Part shown: in pieces, positions 1-11,462 of the stretch
Position numbering within the stretch: position 1 is the first letter of the stretch
How the letters are laid out: each line of letters starts with the position of its first letter
DNA from: Brassica napus
Taxonomy: Eukaryota; Streptophyta; Magnoliopsida; Brassicales; Brassicaceae
Reading direction: 5' to 3'
NCBI RefSeq assembly: GCF_020379485.1
Contig: NC_063444.1
Span: forward strand, 3,296,652 to 3,360,651
DNA: 64,000 nucleotides
Translations under genes and position numbers: made by a program
Notes under the pieces: generated by a model
Database searches by the model: none
The model's input: only the letters and a program-made list of their open reading frames with translations
What the model was told of the DNA's origin: nothing

Positions 1-91
1 TTTAATTTTGTTTTGCAGATTGCAATTACCCACCAATAAGGAAACAAATCTATCAACTTTTGGTGGTTACCATTCTTATCGGAAAATTGGA

Positions 92-358
92 TAAGAGCAA
101 CATTAACCAGATATATAAGAAGGTTTTTAGAAGGGGAGGGGACCACAAAAATGGGGAAACCGAGGAAGAAGGAAGTCAAATGTAGCCAAATAAGAAACGT
201 ATGTAGTGGGGTTTTTTTACAGTGCGCGGGCCCCACTGACACGTGGCGGCCTGCGATTGATTCTTTTTTAATTTTTTTTTTTTTTTTTAAATCGGCCAAA
301 AAAAAAAAAAAAAAAAAATTAGAAACCCATTTGGATATTTGGGTTAATGCTGCTCTTA
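92..358. mobile_element. Short TIR element (Harbinger/Tourist-like MITE), copy 1
   Basis: A 267-bp non-coding element with imperfect terminal inverted repeats: TAAGAGCAACATTAACC at the left and its near-complement GGTTAATGCTGCTCTTA at the right. The interior holds the block CGGGCCCCACTGACACGTGG and long T and A runs around 270-318. The same internal block recurs at about 63308-63330 and, inverted, at about 2866-2884. Length, TIRs and lack of coding capacity fit a MITE. The 3-bp target duplication is not clean (TAA against TTA), so the superfamily is inferred from the relative at 61133-63415. Confidence 0.65.
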
Positions 359-473
359 TGTAAACAAAAGATGAGGGACCTATCTGTAATTAATTTGCCA
401 CTGCCCGACGGCAGTTACCTCTCACCGCTTTGCTACGCGCCATATTTGCTCCTCTAACAAACTCTCCTGCTCC

Positions 474-1062
474 ATTGATTCTTCTTCAAAAAGCTTTGAG
501 ATCATTGGAGACGCGCTGCGTCAGGCGTTTACGCCGAAGCAGGAGTACGAGAGCCTCAGGGAAGGAAGATAGAGCCTGGGGTAAGCTTCGGAGGCCGGCG
601 GTAATGTCTTCCGTGTCTTTACTTTGCTTTGTCGTCTTCGCTTGCACGATCGTCAGCTTGAGCATTGTGTTTCCGAGGAGGCCGTTCTGCGGAGAGGGAA
701 AGGTGCGGACTTTGAATGTATATGGAAATGGTTTTCACTTGACGGATCAATAAACTGTGGATTTTTACTGGATTGTCTTTTTTCTTCCTTCGATGATGCT
801 CTTCCTTGTGTCATCTGTTTATCTTGTTGCAGGTGAGTGTCAAGTCTCTAGCTTTTTGTAGTTTCATTATCTCTAGAACTGGGCTTACTATTATCATCCT
901 AATGAATAAAGCCTCTTTAGAATGTATCCTTTGTGTTTTTTTTTTATTAGTCTTAATATAAAGTTATGGTATGTCTTCTTCTTATTTTCTCGTTATTTTG
1001 TTGCAAATACTGCAGGAATTTTTGTGGCTTATTCGTTGAAAACAACTACTGTGCTTCGAGAA
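474..1062 (+). pseudogene. Decayed two-exon gene for a small plant membrane protein
   Basis: Two exons (about 474-832 and 1016-1062) joined by a good GT-AG intron encode a soluble head with EIIGDALRQAFTPKQEYES, then hydrophobic SVSLLCFVVFACTIVSLSIV and a second hydrophobic stretch in SMMLFLVSSVYLVAGIFVAY. This resembles a family of small multi-pass plant membrane proteins of unknown function (from memory, not searched). It is broken: ATT stands where the start ATG is expected, an extra base near 555-562 causes a frameshift and TAG, TAA at 751-753 interrupts the frame between DQ and TVDFYW, and exon 2 has lost a segment between FVAYS and ENNYCASRRG with a frame change. The 3' part is not found. 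Confidence 0.6.
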
Positions 1063-1164
1063 GAGGTATATAAACTTTCTTCTCTCACTCCTTAAATTGT
1101 ATTTCAGATTTCCATATATATGTTTTGTAACTTCTATGCGTGCCTGCAGCAAATTCATTCCTTT

Positions 1165-1815
1165 TCAGTACCAAACTTTTATGTACATATAATCATGTTT
1201 CGTATGCTTACTACCTCGAGCTTCACGATTTTTTTCGGCGAATTGCTTTGCGCGAAGGAGGACACTGCCGCTGGAGAGGCTCCCATGGTGGTGCATCTTG
1301 ACGGAAGAGGGGAGACCGATGATCTTGGTGACGTGGTGGTATTCGTAGTCATGCAAGTTGATGCCCCAAGTGGTGACGTAAAATAGGTCGGTTATGTTGG
1401 CTGTGGAGTGGCAGTGGCCTAACTTCTTGATAGTCCTCACCGTGGCTTCTCTTCCCTGACTAGAGACCTCCACAACAACCAAGTCCTTCCGGGCCGCCAG
1501 GGGAGAAGCTACGTAGGCCCTCGTCTCGGTCACAACCTCAGCTGTTATATTAGTAATCAAGTATTACGTAACTAACTATGTGAATAAATATGCCAAATGG
1601 AAATTAGTGAGAGTAGGCAGTAGTTATTTCGTACACATGCGCATGAACTTCTCCCTGATGAGCTCGGTCGTGCGGTAAGTGTTGGTGTTGCCGTTGTGGT
1701 ACTCCTTGAACTCGGTCGTGCGTTCACTAATTTGTTGATGTGGATGCGGTAGTCGGTCGTGCGTTCACCGTTGATGGTACGGCTGTAGGAGTTGAACGTC
1801 ATGATCACTACCAAT
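1165..1815 (-). pseudogene. Unidentified coding remnant, antisense
   Basis: Two open stretches on the minus strand (about 1815-1620 and 1560-1165) have gene-like composition, richer in GC than the flanks. The upstream one starts MTFNSYSRTINGERTT and needs a frame change near 1735 to continue into a plausible FKEYHNGNTNTYRTTELI segment ending in a stop. The downstream one carries DLVVVEVSSQGREATV and WGINLHDYEYHHV. I do not recognise the family. It follows the decayed gene at 474-1062 and may be a remnant captured or brought in by a mobile element. Function unknown. Confidence 0.3.
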
Positions 1816-1884
1816 TGGGTTTCTTATAGAGCTTTGTGTTTATTCTTTGCACAGGCGGGGAATGTCAAGAATATATAGCAATTT

Positions 1885-2082
1885 CCATCACGAGCCGAGG
1901 TTCTTTTACCACCCGACCACGAGGGGTTTTACATGAGTTGCCTCTCGCCCTCCAGACCACTTCGCGTAACCAGAGGCCCTTAAGTGGACGCTTAAAAATC
2001 CTGTAATGGCATGGGCTTAGGCCCGGTGGGCTAGTCGATCACGCAAAAGTGGTCGGATACTGGATTATCAAAAAAAAATATA
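1885..2082 (+). mobile_element. SINE-like retroposon fragment
   Basis: A GC-richer block of about 200 bp ends in GGCCCGGTGGGCTAGTCGAT, then GGTCGGATACTGGATTATC followed by an A run. A GGATTATC-A(n) terminus is typical, as I remember it, of crucifer SINE families. No clear Pol III A/B boxes are visible at its left end, so it may be 5'-truncated. The call is tentative. Confidence 0.35.
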
Positions 2083-2739
2083 GCAATTTCCAAAGGAGAA
2101 GTGAGTGTGGTAGGTTAGATGGACGGGTCGATGAAGCTCAACGTGTCTCGTTGTTAGGCCCTTTGATTTTTTTTTTTCTTACCCACCATTCCCTTTGGTT
2201 GGTTTTTATTTTCTATATACTAACTGAAATTATTTAACTAATTTTTTTTTGTTTTTAACATTTCGCACCACTGACTAAAAATATTTATAACTATTATTGT
2301 TTGGCTAAATTGCCTAACTATTTTTAAAATAAATAAACAACCACATAAAAATAGTTTTTTTTTTTCAATTTATTGCAGAATATGAAAATTAAATACACAA
2401 AAAAATTACGTTCGAGTTCTCAAAACAACTTACATGAAATTATTTATTCATTTCCTTTCTGTATTTTCTATATTCTTATATAGGTTCCTATGATCCTACC
2501 TACCATGTATGTTTATCTTTCTTTTGAAATGGTGTTAATTGAATATAAGAACTTTTCTCTATGATCCACTTTGTTTCTTTTGGATCGTTACATTTCACCA
2601 GACAAATGTATATCACTAGGTCGTTGCTCTGTGGTCGGTCAGAAAACGCTCGTGTTTTTGAGCGTCAATCACGTAGATAACGCAATTTGATCGTACACTT
2701 CTTATAAATATTTAATATCATCGTGGCATCTCTTAACTT
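2083..2739. other. AT-rich intergenic stretch
   Basis: About 650 bp of AT-rich sequence with several T runs. I see no exon-like reading frame, RNA gene or clear repeat in it. Confidence 0.6.
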
Positions 2740-2740
2740 T

Positions 2741-3028
2741 TAGAGCAAGCGCATTAATGAACCACGGTTGAGGTGCATAATTTGAATTTTTTATTATTAT
2801 TATTTTTTATTTTTTTGATTTTTTTTTTTTAAAATAAAAATAAAAATAAACTGACCAATAGCGGACCGCCATGTGGCGTGGGGCCGCTAAACAGTAACGA
2901 CCTGAGTTCATGCGGAAGGAGTGTGGCGAGACGAGGTCTTCGCTATGGCGACTCGTTTATTATAATAATTTTTTTTTCTCGATTTGCGTGTGAATCTCCC
3001 CCTAAGACTCTTCAATGGGGTTGCTCTA
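2741..3028. mobile_element. Short TIR element, copy 2, inverted relative to copy 1
   Basis: Terminal inverted repeats TAGAGCAAGCGCATTAATGA (left) and TTCAATGGGGTTGCTCTA (right) bound a 288-bp element. The interior contains GGACCGCCATGTGGCGTGGG, an inverted and diverged version of the internal block of the element at 92-358. It lies just downstream of the MYB3R1 3' end. No coding capacity. Confidence 0.6.
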
Positions 3029-3476
3029 GAGAGCTCACAACGGATATGGTTTACTTGGCTTTCAAGGTTTCTGTTTCTTCAATACGCTTTTAAGTTTAAG
3101 GTAATTGGGCTTAGATAACAAAAAAAATGGACCTGGTATGGTGAGGTCAAGACCATGTTAAATTAACTTTCATTAAAAGAGTAGATCCCTCCCAATAAAA
3201 ATGCCACTTGGACGTTCTCTAATCAAGTTATATGAATTAAACTTTTTATTTGTGTTCAAAACATATTCATGGAAATTATAAGTTGATTTCTTGAGATAAC
3301 AAGTAACTTTTTTCGCCATTTAATCAATTGTTTTATGTCCAGAGTTGAAAGATCTACACATTACAAGGAAAAAGTTAGACAGAGAGAGTGAATCTGACAT
3401 TAGACATACATATATGGGATGATAAATAAAAAATTGAAGGTGAGAATGAATGTCTATCAACAAATGTTGTTTTTTT

Positions 3477-6400
3477 CTACCTGCAACTCTTCAAAAGGTA
3501 AGATGATGGGCTCGAGTAGCTGCCTGGAGAAGCAGATGATACCTTTGCTTTCCCCGGTGTCCCACAGTTACTGAAGTCCAAGGCACGACCCTCCACCTGC
3601 ATTTCCACACAGTATTAGTTCAGAGTAAGTCAACTTATAAACTCAAAAACTGATATTCCTCTTATCTCTACCAGTTCAAGATTCAATTATCAACATTAAG
3701 CTAGACCAAGAAGAGGAGAAGAGACTTGATAAAGTTTTCTTGTAGCTAGCCTACTGGTTAAGAAGTGAGTTATGTTATGACTACCTGGGATCGGTTTTCC
3801 AGTTGATCCTGAGGCCAGTGCTGATTTTCTTTCCCTTGAATAGATTTGTTCAGCCGTCTCTTCTTGAGTATTGTTTCAGGTGTGTCATTACCCAAGACTT
3901 CCAAAGCATCTGCATATGCCGTAGCTGTGTGTTCACTCAAGTGTTTCATCAGTCCTATGGCATCATAACTTCTCTCTCCAGGACTCATAAAGCATCCAAT
4001 ATCCTGAGAATAAAAGTATAGCAAGAAAGAATATTTGTCCATCAGCAGCGCTCTCCAATCTAAAACTAACAAGTAGAGTATCCAGAAACTAGTTTCATTC
4101 TTAGTTAATCCACCTCACATTACCTCAAGTGTAATATCTGGATCCAAATTTTGGCTTTGCAAGAAAGAACCAAAGAGTAAAGGTGATTTCCATGGTGATG
4201 GGGTATCAAGGAGTTTTTTGAACGGAGTTCCATCAAATCTAGAAACGAATGGAACCAAAGACAGCTTAGAATAATACTTTCCAGCAATCAGAGGAAAGGA
4301 GAAACTTACATGCTGAAGCTTTCAATATCAACACTACTCTCTGCAGTGTTGGTTTTAATTCCTGAGATTACTGATAAAGGAATCTCGTCTGCTGTGAATG
4401 GAGGTTCTGACGAGATTTCTCCAGTTGGAATATTAGCTAATGACCTTTCGTGTTGGTCCGATGGATCTTTCGCCACTGTATTCACTTTGTTATCCAGTCT
4501 AGATCCAGCTTTATCAGGAGAGCTCACTTGCATTCCAACATCATTATAATAAACCAAACTCCTACGAGTTTCTTGGTCCTGGTGCAGATGAAAGCAACAG
4601 CTTTAGAGAGATTAAAGCTTTTAAGGTTAAAATACTGGAGAAAGACAGATTAGATTACTAGATGCAATGTGCTTGAACAAACTAGACTGCCACGTTCCAA
4701 CAAGAAGAGATTTCAATGAACTAGATGATGTGTTAGGCAACGAGAAGTGAACTAGTAGACTCATTATATGTATACCAGAAAGTTCCCTTTGAATGAACTT
4801 ACAATTTTAGCTGAAGACACTCCTCCTGACTCCAAGGTTTCCTTTGGATCCTCTTTGGCTTCGGAAGAGGAGGCACGTTTATTTTTATTGCAATCATCTA
4901 ATCTTGAAAAATTTAAAGCCAAGGAGGAAGCCTTAGCACTTTTGACCATTTTTTCTTTTCTCCTATCAAGCATAGGTGACAGCAGCAAGTCCCCACGCCG
5001 CTTCCTTAAGATGGATGGTGCACCACTGAAACTTTTGACATCAGGGCTCTTATCATGACGACACGGTGAATCCCATAGCCTTAACGGAGTTGTACAATTC
5101 ATCAACTGGCGGATACCAAAGGGACTGTACTCTTGCCTTAAGTCACTATTTGATGGTACAAGATCACAGCTGAAGAAAGGAATATCTGCACTTGGAAACC
5201 GTGGAGGCTCATAACAAAGAGATCCTTTGTCCTTCTCAGCTTGCTTCTCGTCAATAGGGAAATGAATCTTGTTCACTCTAGAAGGAGAAGCAAAGTTATT
5301 CAGAGGTACTAGCTTCAAAGAATCATTGGTAATATATGATTCTGGGATGCCATCATTATCATCATTGCCATGGGAAGCCAGATGTCCATCATTTGTATCA
5401 GTTTCACGTTCTAGTGCAGTAGCTCCAAGGAGGTGACAACCTTGAGTAGAATCATTATGGAGTAAAACTGAGTCCTCCACAGCTGAATATAATAAAGTAA
5501 CACCATTATGACCCTCCAGGCTCTCAGAATTTGATTGATGCCAAGATAAAGCTGGAATGTTTCCAGTTTCATGAGCATGTGTTTCTTCTCCTTTGCCCTT
5601 TGGAGGGTCAACCATGTTCTGACCTTGCTCACCAGAAGATGTACCATTATCTTTAATGGCATATGGGAAAAGAACCCTACAACACTCCACGTCCGTAGTC
5701 AAAGTTTGAGGTTGTGGATGAAGACTTGTGTCCAAGTTTGGCAAAGAAGGTTGATAACTTAATCTGACAGAATCTTGAATAGCTTGGCATGCTTCATTAT
5801 TTTCATCTCCGTCCATGTTATTGGTCAATAACTGAGGACAGTCTAGATCGAGATCCTGTCTAACGTTATTAGACACGCCCTGCAAGTGATTCTCTGTAGC
5901 TGTGGTGGTTCTAACCTCTGGGACAACAATTTTAACATCTTCAAATGAAGGGCAGTAAGATTCTGCATGAGATGGAGAGTTTGAGACTTGCTGCTCCAAT
6001 CCTGAAAGCAATTCAGGAATGTAGAACTCTTCATTTGGAGGTTTAACCTCGTCTAGCAAATCATTGTTCGACTGTGAGCAGCTGAAAACGGTTGAAGCTT
6101 GGCTGCATTCTGATTCTTCAGCATCAGCCCCTTGCCTGAAATTACTTTCATCTCCACTGCTGTGCATCAACGAGGAAGATGAAGCGATGGATCTATTCTG
6201 AAGGGCAATGAGTGGCGAGCTTTGAGACTGATCTAAAAGACCTGATGCGTAGTAGGAATCCAACTTCTTCTTAACTGCACTGTTCCAGTGGTTTTTTATT
6301 GCATTGTCTGACCTATGAATGAGGAAGGAAAATGTCATAATCATCAGCAGGAGAAACTTTCTTTTCAGATCTGGTCTAAGTAAAAGTTGTGCAACAATCA

Positions 6401-7690
6401 AACAAGTCAATCACTAGCAACTTAAACCAAATCGGAGATACTACAATGTGTACATAAACGCTTAATGAAGTTTGGACGCATGGAAAAGATATATATATAC
6501 CTTCCTGGCAAAAACTTCATTAGCTCTGCCCATTTATTCCCATAAATTTGATGTGCACGAATAAGAGTAAGTTCCTCTTCTTGGGTCCATGCATTTTTAT
6601 TAATGCCAGGGTTAAGATGGTTATGCCACCTACATCAGCCACAATACTTGTTCATGTGTATCCAAGCACAACTTAAAGAGAAAAGTGTAGTAGTAAATGG
6701 TAAAAGAAGTAGAGATTATGAGCATATACCTTTCCCTACATTGCTTTCCTATGCGTCCAGGTAAATGCTGAGAAATAGTAGACCATTTCGTTGGACCATA
6801 TTTTTCTACCAGAGCAATTATTGTGTTATCCTCCTTTGAATGTATGAAAAAAAATAAGAGTTATGAGACCACCAGGTAGACCAAAGTTGAGTAAAGCATA
6901 TAACGCAATTTCACCACCTACCTCTTTGGACCAAGGCCCTTTCACAAGCTCTGGGTTCAATACCTTTTGCCATCTGTGAAGACACTGGACATCAGTCCGG
7001 TCCTTAACACATTCAGCTGAAAAGGTGAAACAAATTAAATCACACAATGCTTTCACCATCATAATCAAAGACTACAAATAAACATGACAGCTCAAAAGTG
7101 GAATGGTGATATGATCTTTGAACTCCTTGGAATGCTAAAGTAGGACAAGAAGGAAGCAAAAATTGCTACTTGAGTTTTACCTATCTTCTTCCAGTTCTTT
7201 CCTTGAAAACGCTCGACAGCTTTGCACAAGACTTCGTCCTGGTCCAAGAAAAACAGAATTAATCTAACAGGCAATTTCACAGAAACAAATACCCAGTACA
7301 TGCAAATGTAGCTTTTGTACAGTTCGATTAGGCTAAGCTAGTGTGCCAGAATACATCTCTGATTGAAGAACTTGCCTGATTCACAATAAATAAAGAATGC
7401 AATAATCAGAGAGATTCACAGGAACTCACCTCTTCGGGCGTCCATTGTCCTTTAGTGGATCGTCTTGTAGGGCCACACGTCCTCCTATGAAAGTGTTCAA
7501 CACAAAACAAAGAGCTAGCAACATTAACCTGAGAATGTCTTGTTGGAATTCAATAGATGGTGCTAATAAAACGCAATTCAACGTCAAGGCTTAAAAAAAA
7601 AAGCCTGACAGAAGAAAAGGAAGTGAGAAGTGAAGCATACCCATGTTTCACTCCTTCTGTAACATTGGGGGCTTTCATCTCAGGCTTCAT
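3477..7690 (-). CDS. MYB3R1: MYB3R1: three-repeat (R1R2R3) MYB transcription factor
   Basis: Eleven coding exons: 7690-7641, 7484-7430, 7238-7181, 7016-6922, 6830-6730, 6629-6501, 6312-4803, 4578-4310, 4238-4124, 4003-3785, 3596-3477. All junctions are GT-AG and the phases sum to 906 residues. Residues about 26-177 hold three MYB repeats with the spaced tryptophans: TKGQWTPEEDEVLCKAVE (R1), VKGPWSKEEDNTIIALVEKY (R2) and KNAWTQEEELTLIRAHQIYG (R3). Three-repeat MYBs bind mitosis-specific activator (MSA) elements and control G2/M genes. The C-terminal part contains FGIRQLMNCTTPLRLWDSP, a segment I recognise from MYB3R1. Start ATG at 7690 gives MKPEMKAPN, like the Arabidopsis N-terminus. If the donor after exon 7 (4803) is not used, the frame continues into the intron and ends soon after, giving a short isoform. 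Identity is strengthened by LA1 next door. Confidence 0.93.
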
Positions 7691-8004
7691 ACTTAGCAAG
7701 AGAAGCAACAGTACAATATACCCCAAAGCCAGTTTCTTTTGTTGTGTCTTTTACATATCCCTAGTAAGCTTTTCGCACAATGCCCACATAGCCTGATACA
7801 AAAAAATAAAAATAAACCATAAACTTAAACACAGTCAAACAGAAAAAAAAATCATCAATGTGCTTAAAGACAGAATACTCATATGATGAGATAATTACAA
7901 AACTAAGGATAATAAGAACCCAAAACAAAACAAACAATAAAGCTTCGAATTTTGTCTAAACAAAATCTGACTAAAATCGAAATGGCAGTGTGCTGTGAAG
8001 AGAA

Positions 8005-8175
8005 AACAAAGACAAGCTTCAAAGAGTAGATTTTGACCTTTGATTCAAAGCTCAAAGCTTCAAAGTGTGAAACTTGATCTTTGATTTAAAGCTCAAACCT
8101 TCAAATTTGATCTCTTTGATTCAAAGCTCGAACCTTCAAAGAGTAAATTTTAATCTTTGATTCAAAAAACTGAAG
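8005..8175. repeat. Degenerate tandem repeat upstream of MYB3R1
   Basis: Three to four imperfect units of roughly 40-55 bp, each built around CTTTGATTCAAAGCTC and CTTCAAA. The core TTTGATTCAAAG is nearly palindromic. The block lies 315-485 bp upstream of the MYB3R1 ATG on the transcribed strand, in the probable 5' UTR, leader intron or proximal promoter. Confidence 0.75.
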
Positions 8176-8392
8176 AAGAAGTCTGAGTGTGACCTTAAGA
8201 AGCAGGAGATGAATCAAATCCAAGAATACAGGGAACGTAGGCACGAGGCAACAAAGACTCACAGTAACAGCTCAGCAGATCCAAGTGACGATGATGATGA
8301 AAATAAAGAGGAGAGAGAGATGTGATGTATTCAAAACATGGAGAGGCGGAATTCAAAGTTTGAGATCAAACACACAAAAGTGGAAAGATGAT

Positions 8393-8404
8393 CTCAGCCG
8401 TTCA
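8393..8404 (-). promoter_or_regulatory. MSA-like AACGG core upstream of MYB3R1
   Basis: The minus strand reads ATGAACGGCTGA. AACGG is the core of the MSA element bound by three-repeat MYBs. The site lies about 700 bp upstream of the MYB3R1 start codon, so self- or cross-regulation is conceivable. A single five-base core is weak evidence. Confidence 0.25.
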
Positions 8405-8419
8405 TTTTCAAGCTGTGAT

Positions 8420-9225
8420 GAATCTAAAGTCTCCTTTAAAGTTCCACGCCTATATTATTTAATTTATTTATATTTATTAACAAAACGTTTTCTTAATTTC
8501 TCTCTCTTTTGGGAGATTCTGCTGCATCCTCCTCTTCTTCACTCAAATAGCATCATGCATTCATTAGCGTATATACACATTTTCAATTCATTAACAACTG
8601 AAACGCAATTTATTTTCCAATTTAGGTACTCTTCTTTTTTTTGTTCAAACAGGTTATATAACTCTTCTTCCTCCTCTTATTTCAAAATGCAATTTGCATT
8701 AAACCCCTAAAAACCATGTGGACAAAGTCAAACGAAAGGACCACAACAAACAAACTATTTAAAAATGACTTTTTTAACTTTTCAAAATGAACTAAAACAT
8801 CTCAAAGTAACCAGTGAGTTAACAATAATTTCTAATAAAATTTGTATTTAGATACTGGAATAAACTTACTGTAGTTAGTACTGTAATAGTTTCAGATTAT
8901 CACTTAACTAATATTTTTAGATAAAAGTTTCCCCAATTAAGACAGATCTATAATAGGAAAGAGAAAGACAATAGCAAGGGAAAATACTGCTAAATACTTT
9001 CCAAATATATAAAAACGAAACCAAATATGATCTTAGCAAGAATTTGTTAAGAAGCAATTACTACAAAACTTGATTGCTGATTTATAGTTTAGATAGCATC
9101 ACAACAAAGTCACCAGTAGATGATAAAAGGTTTCGACTGTGAAGTTACATATAGATAATAAAGCAGAAGCAACAAGTCACGAGCTATAAAAGAGAAAACG
9201 AGAGTAGAAAGAAAGTGTGTCATCA
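8420..9225. other. Intergenic region, MYB3R1 upstream / LA1 downstream
   Basis: AT-rich sequence between the putative MYB3R1 promoter and the LA1 stop codon. It should contain the LA1 3' UTR just above 9000. No further gene, RNA or repeat seen. Confidence 0.6.
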
Positions 9226-11393
9226 TCATGCTTCCACCTTCTGAGATTTGTTCCAGCGACCACCCGGGGAATCAGATCCCCTCTTTCTCCCGAACCTCCC
9301 TCCTCCTCGTTTCCCTCCCCTGCATAGACCACAAACCGAAATGTCTCAGGCAAGTTTCTAACAAAACAAACTTAACTGCATAAGCTGAAAATGAACCTAA
9401 CATATTTAAATTACTAAAGCATGTACTCACCTTCCTCCACGGCCACCCTTGTCAAACCGGTCTTTGCTCCTAAGGAGTCCCCAGTACTCCTTTTCAGCTT
9501 CGCCTGACACAACCAATATACCAATTTAACTCAAGTAGAACAAGTATAAGTTAAAGATAAAGATGGAAGTTAAAACATGTTTTTTACCAGTAAGAGGTTC
9601 CAGGACTGCGATAAAGTTCTTCACGGCTAGTCCACCTTCTTTGGCTAATACCGCTGCAGCACGTGCTTTCTGGGATGCTTCTGGCTCATCAAACCTAAGG
9701 TAACCCGTCTCAGATCCCATCTTGAAATCCACAAACTTCACAGTGAAAAGTAACAAACGATGAGTAATAAAACTACAAAATAAAATGGAACAAAAGGTGT
9801 ATCAGCCGAGGATGTTAGGTACCTTGACTTCACCGAATTTTCCAAACACGGCCTTGAGATCTTCACGCAGGACAACATCTTTGTTATCTTTATGAGTAGC
9901 TAGAGCACCACCCTTTTCTTCTTTCTCTCCATTTTTAGCTGGAGAATCAGAGGACTCGTCTTCATCGTCTTCCCCCTCTGTTCCTTGTCCTTGTGCCTGA
10001 TCAGTGTTTTCCTTATCCTCAGCAGGGTTATCTTCAGTCTTTGATTCACTTTCATCCATTTTCTTATCGGCTGCCTCCTCAGAACTCTTCTCTGTAGCAC
10101 CTTCTTCAGCTGAGCGCTTTAGAGTGAATGAAATGATCAAACCCTTGGGATAGCTACAATAATACAAAACAACCAAAGTCAGCTCAAGAACATTAATCAA
10201 AAGGTAAAGAAAATTAATAGCAGTAGTCAGAAACTCCTACTTTGCCTCGGATTCAGAACCGTTCCTATGGTCAGAGCCGTTCTTCTGATTCGCAGAAGCC
10301 TTTTGAGGACGGTAGTTAGCAAACTTCTCTTCATCTTTCTCCCTTTCATCATCAAACTCTTTCCTGAAAGACAAATGAAAATCTTTTAAGTAAACGCATC
10401 CTGAAAGAAAACCTTATGAAGTGAGAAAGAGTCAGTAAAGAGGATTACTTTGGTTTCATCTCCAACTCGAGACCAGCAAAAACCAAGCTTTGCTTCATAA
10501 CATTCTGCGCATCCTCTTCAGTAGGGAACTCAACCAAGGCAACGCCACAAAACACTCTCGTCTCTGCTACATGACGAGGCATCCTCACACTATTAACCTG
10601 CAGAAAAAAAAAACACATACACTTGTATAATCAATTACTCTTAACTATTCTCCAAAGATTAAAAATTGACGAATGATGTAGTGCATTTACCTTTCCGTAC
10701 TGACTGAAAAAGGCTTCCACGTCTTCCCTTTTAACATCGTACGAGAACGGTGAAGCAGCTACAGTTCTAGCGTTAAGCTGTTCAATCAAATCTTCTAGCT
10801 TCAACAACTCTGTACTCCTACCAACCTTTTTCCCTGAGTAATCAATTCAAATCCAAAAGTGATCAATATTCAATATAATATATATAAGATATTATTGAAC
10901 TTGAATCATGCGTTTAATTTAAAAACTCACCATCTTCAGAAACCTTGAGAGCAGAAGAGGTACGGAGAGTATCAGCAACAGCTTTGATGGTATCTTCAGG
11001 AACCTCATCTCCTTTGGAATCACCCAGCTTCAAATAAGCTCTCATCTTACTGAAGGAGCATATCAACCCCAAACTAACCACTATTCACCAAAAACCAAAC
11101 ATCAACAACACTTAACCAATAACAAACAAGAAAACAAAAACACAACAGGTAAAGAAACTTACATCCATCATCACTCTCTCTAACGGTCTTCTTGAGGAAA
11201 TCATCGATGGGGAGATTACTATCACTGAAGTAGAACTCCACCTATACAAAATCGATACCAAAACATAATCAAATCAAAACTAGTGAAAGCCATAGATAAT
11301 AATAATAATAACGTGAAGAAGAAGAAGAAGAGATCTTAGAACCTGGCGTAGCACTGATTTGGCCGTCTCTTCGGTTAGACAAGGAATCGACAT
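9226..11393 (-). CDS. LA1: LA1: La-type RNA-binding protein
   Basis: Ten exons (11393-11343, 11241-11163, 11080-10931, 10833-10691, 10597-10449, 10363-10241, 10153-9823, 9735-9588, 9503-9431, 9319-9226), all GT-AG, give 446 residues starting [10 protein letters not shown]. La proteins bind 3' oligo-U ends of new Pol III transcripts in the nucleus and assist their maturation. Residues 1-93 form the La motif ([19 protein letters not shown]). An RRM spans about 110-190 ([17 protein letters not shown]). An acidic, low-complexity linker (about 245-320) leads to a second RRM (about 325-390, [17 protein letters not shown]). The tail is RG-rich and basic ([14 protein letters not shown]), suiting RNA and nuclear localisation. 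The divergent upstream side carries a telo-box in the probable leader. Confidence 0.95.
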
Positions 11394-11452
11394 TCTTGGT
11401 TCAGTGATGGTGTTCGAGAGGAAAGAGAGAGAGGCAGAGAAGCAGAAGGGTA

Positions 11453-11462
11453 TTAGGGTTTT
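11453..11462 (-). promoter_or_regulatory. Telo-box in the LA1 leader
   Basis: TTAGGGTTTT on the plus strand reads AAAACCCTAA on the gene strand, about 60 bp before the LA1 ATG. Telo-boxes are common near the starts of plant translation and RNA-metabolism genes. Confidence 0.5.

Noticed and set aside
430..753. A 107-residue open frame as a genuine small protein
   Set aside because: It is one frame of a frameshifted gene. The better-conserved N-terminal part lies in another frame and the frame ends at a stop inside conserved sequence.
8005..8175. CRISPR-like array
   Set aside because: This is a plant nuclear gene leader; the units are degenerate and there are no unique spacers of uniform length.
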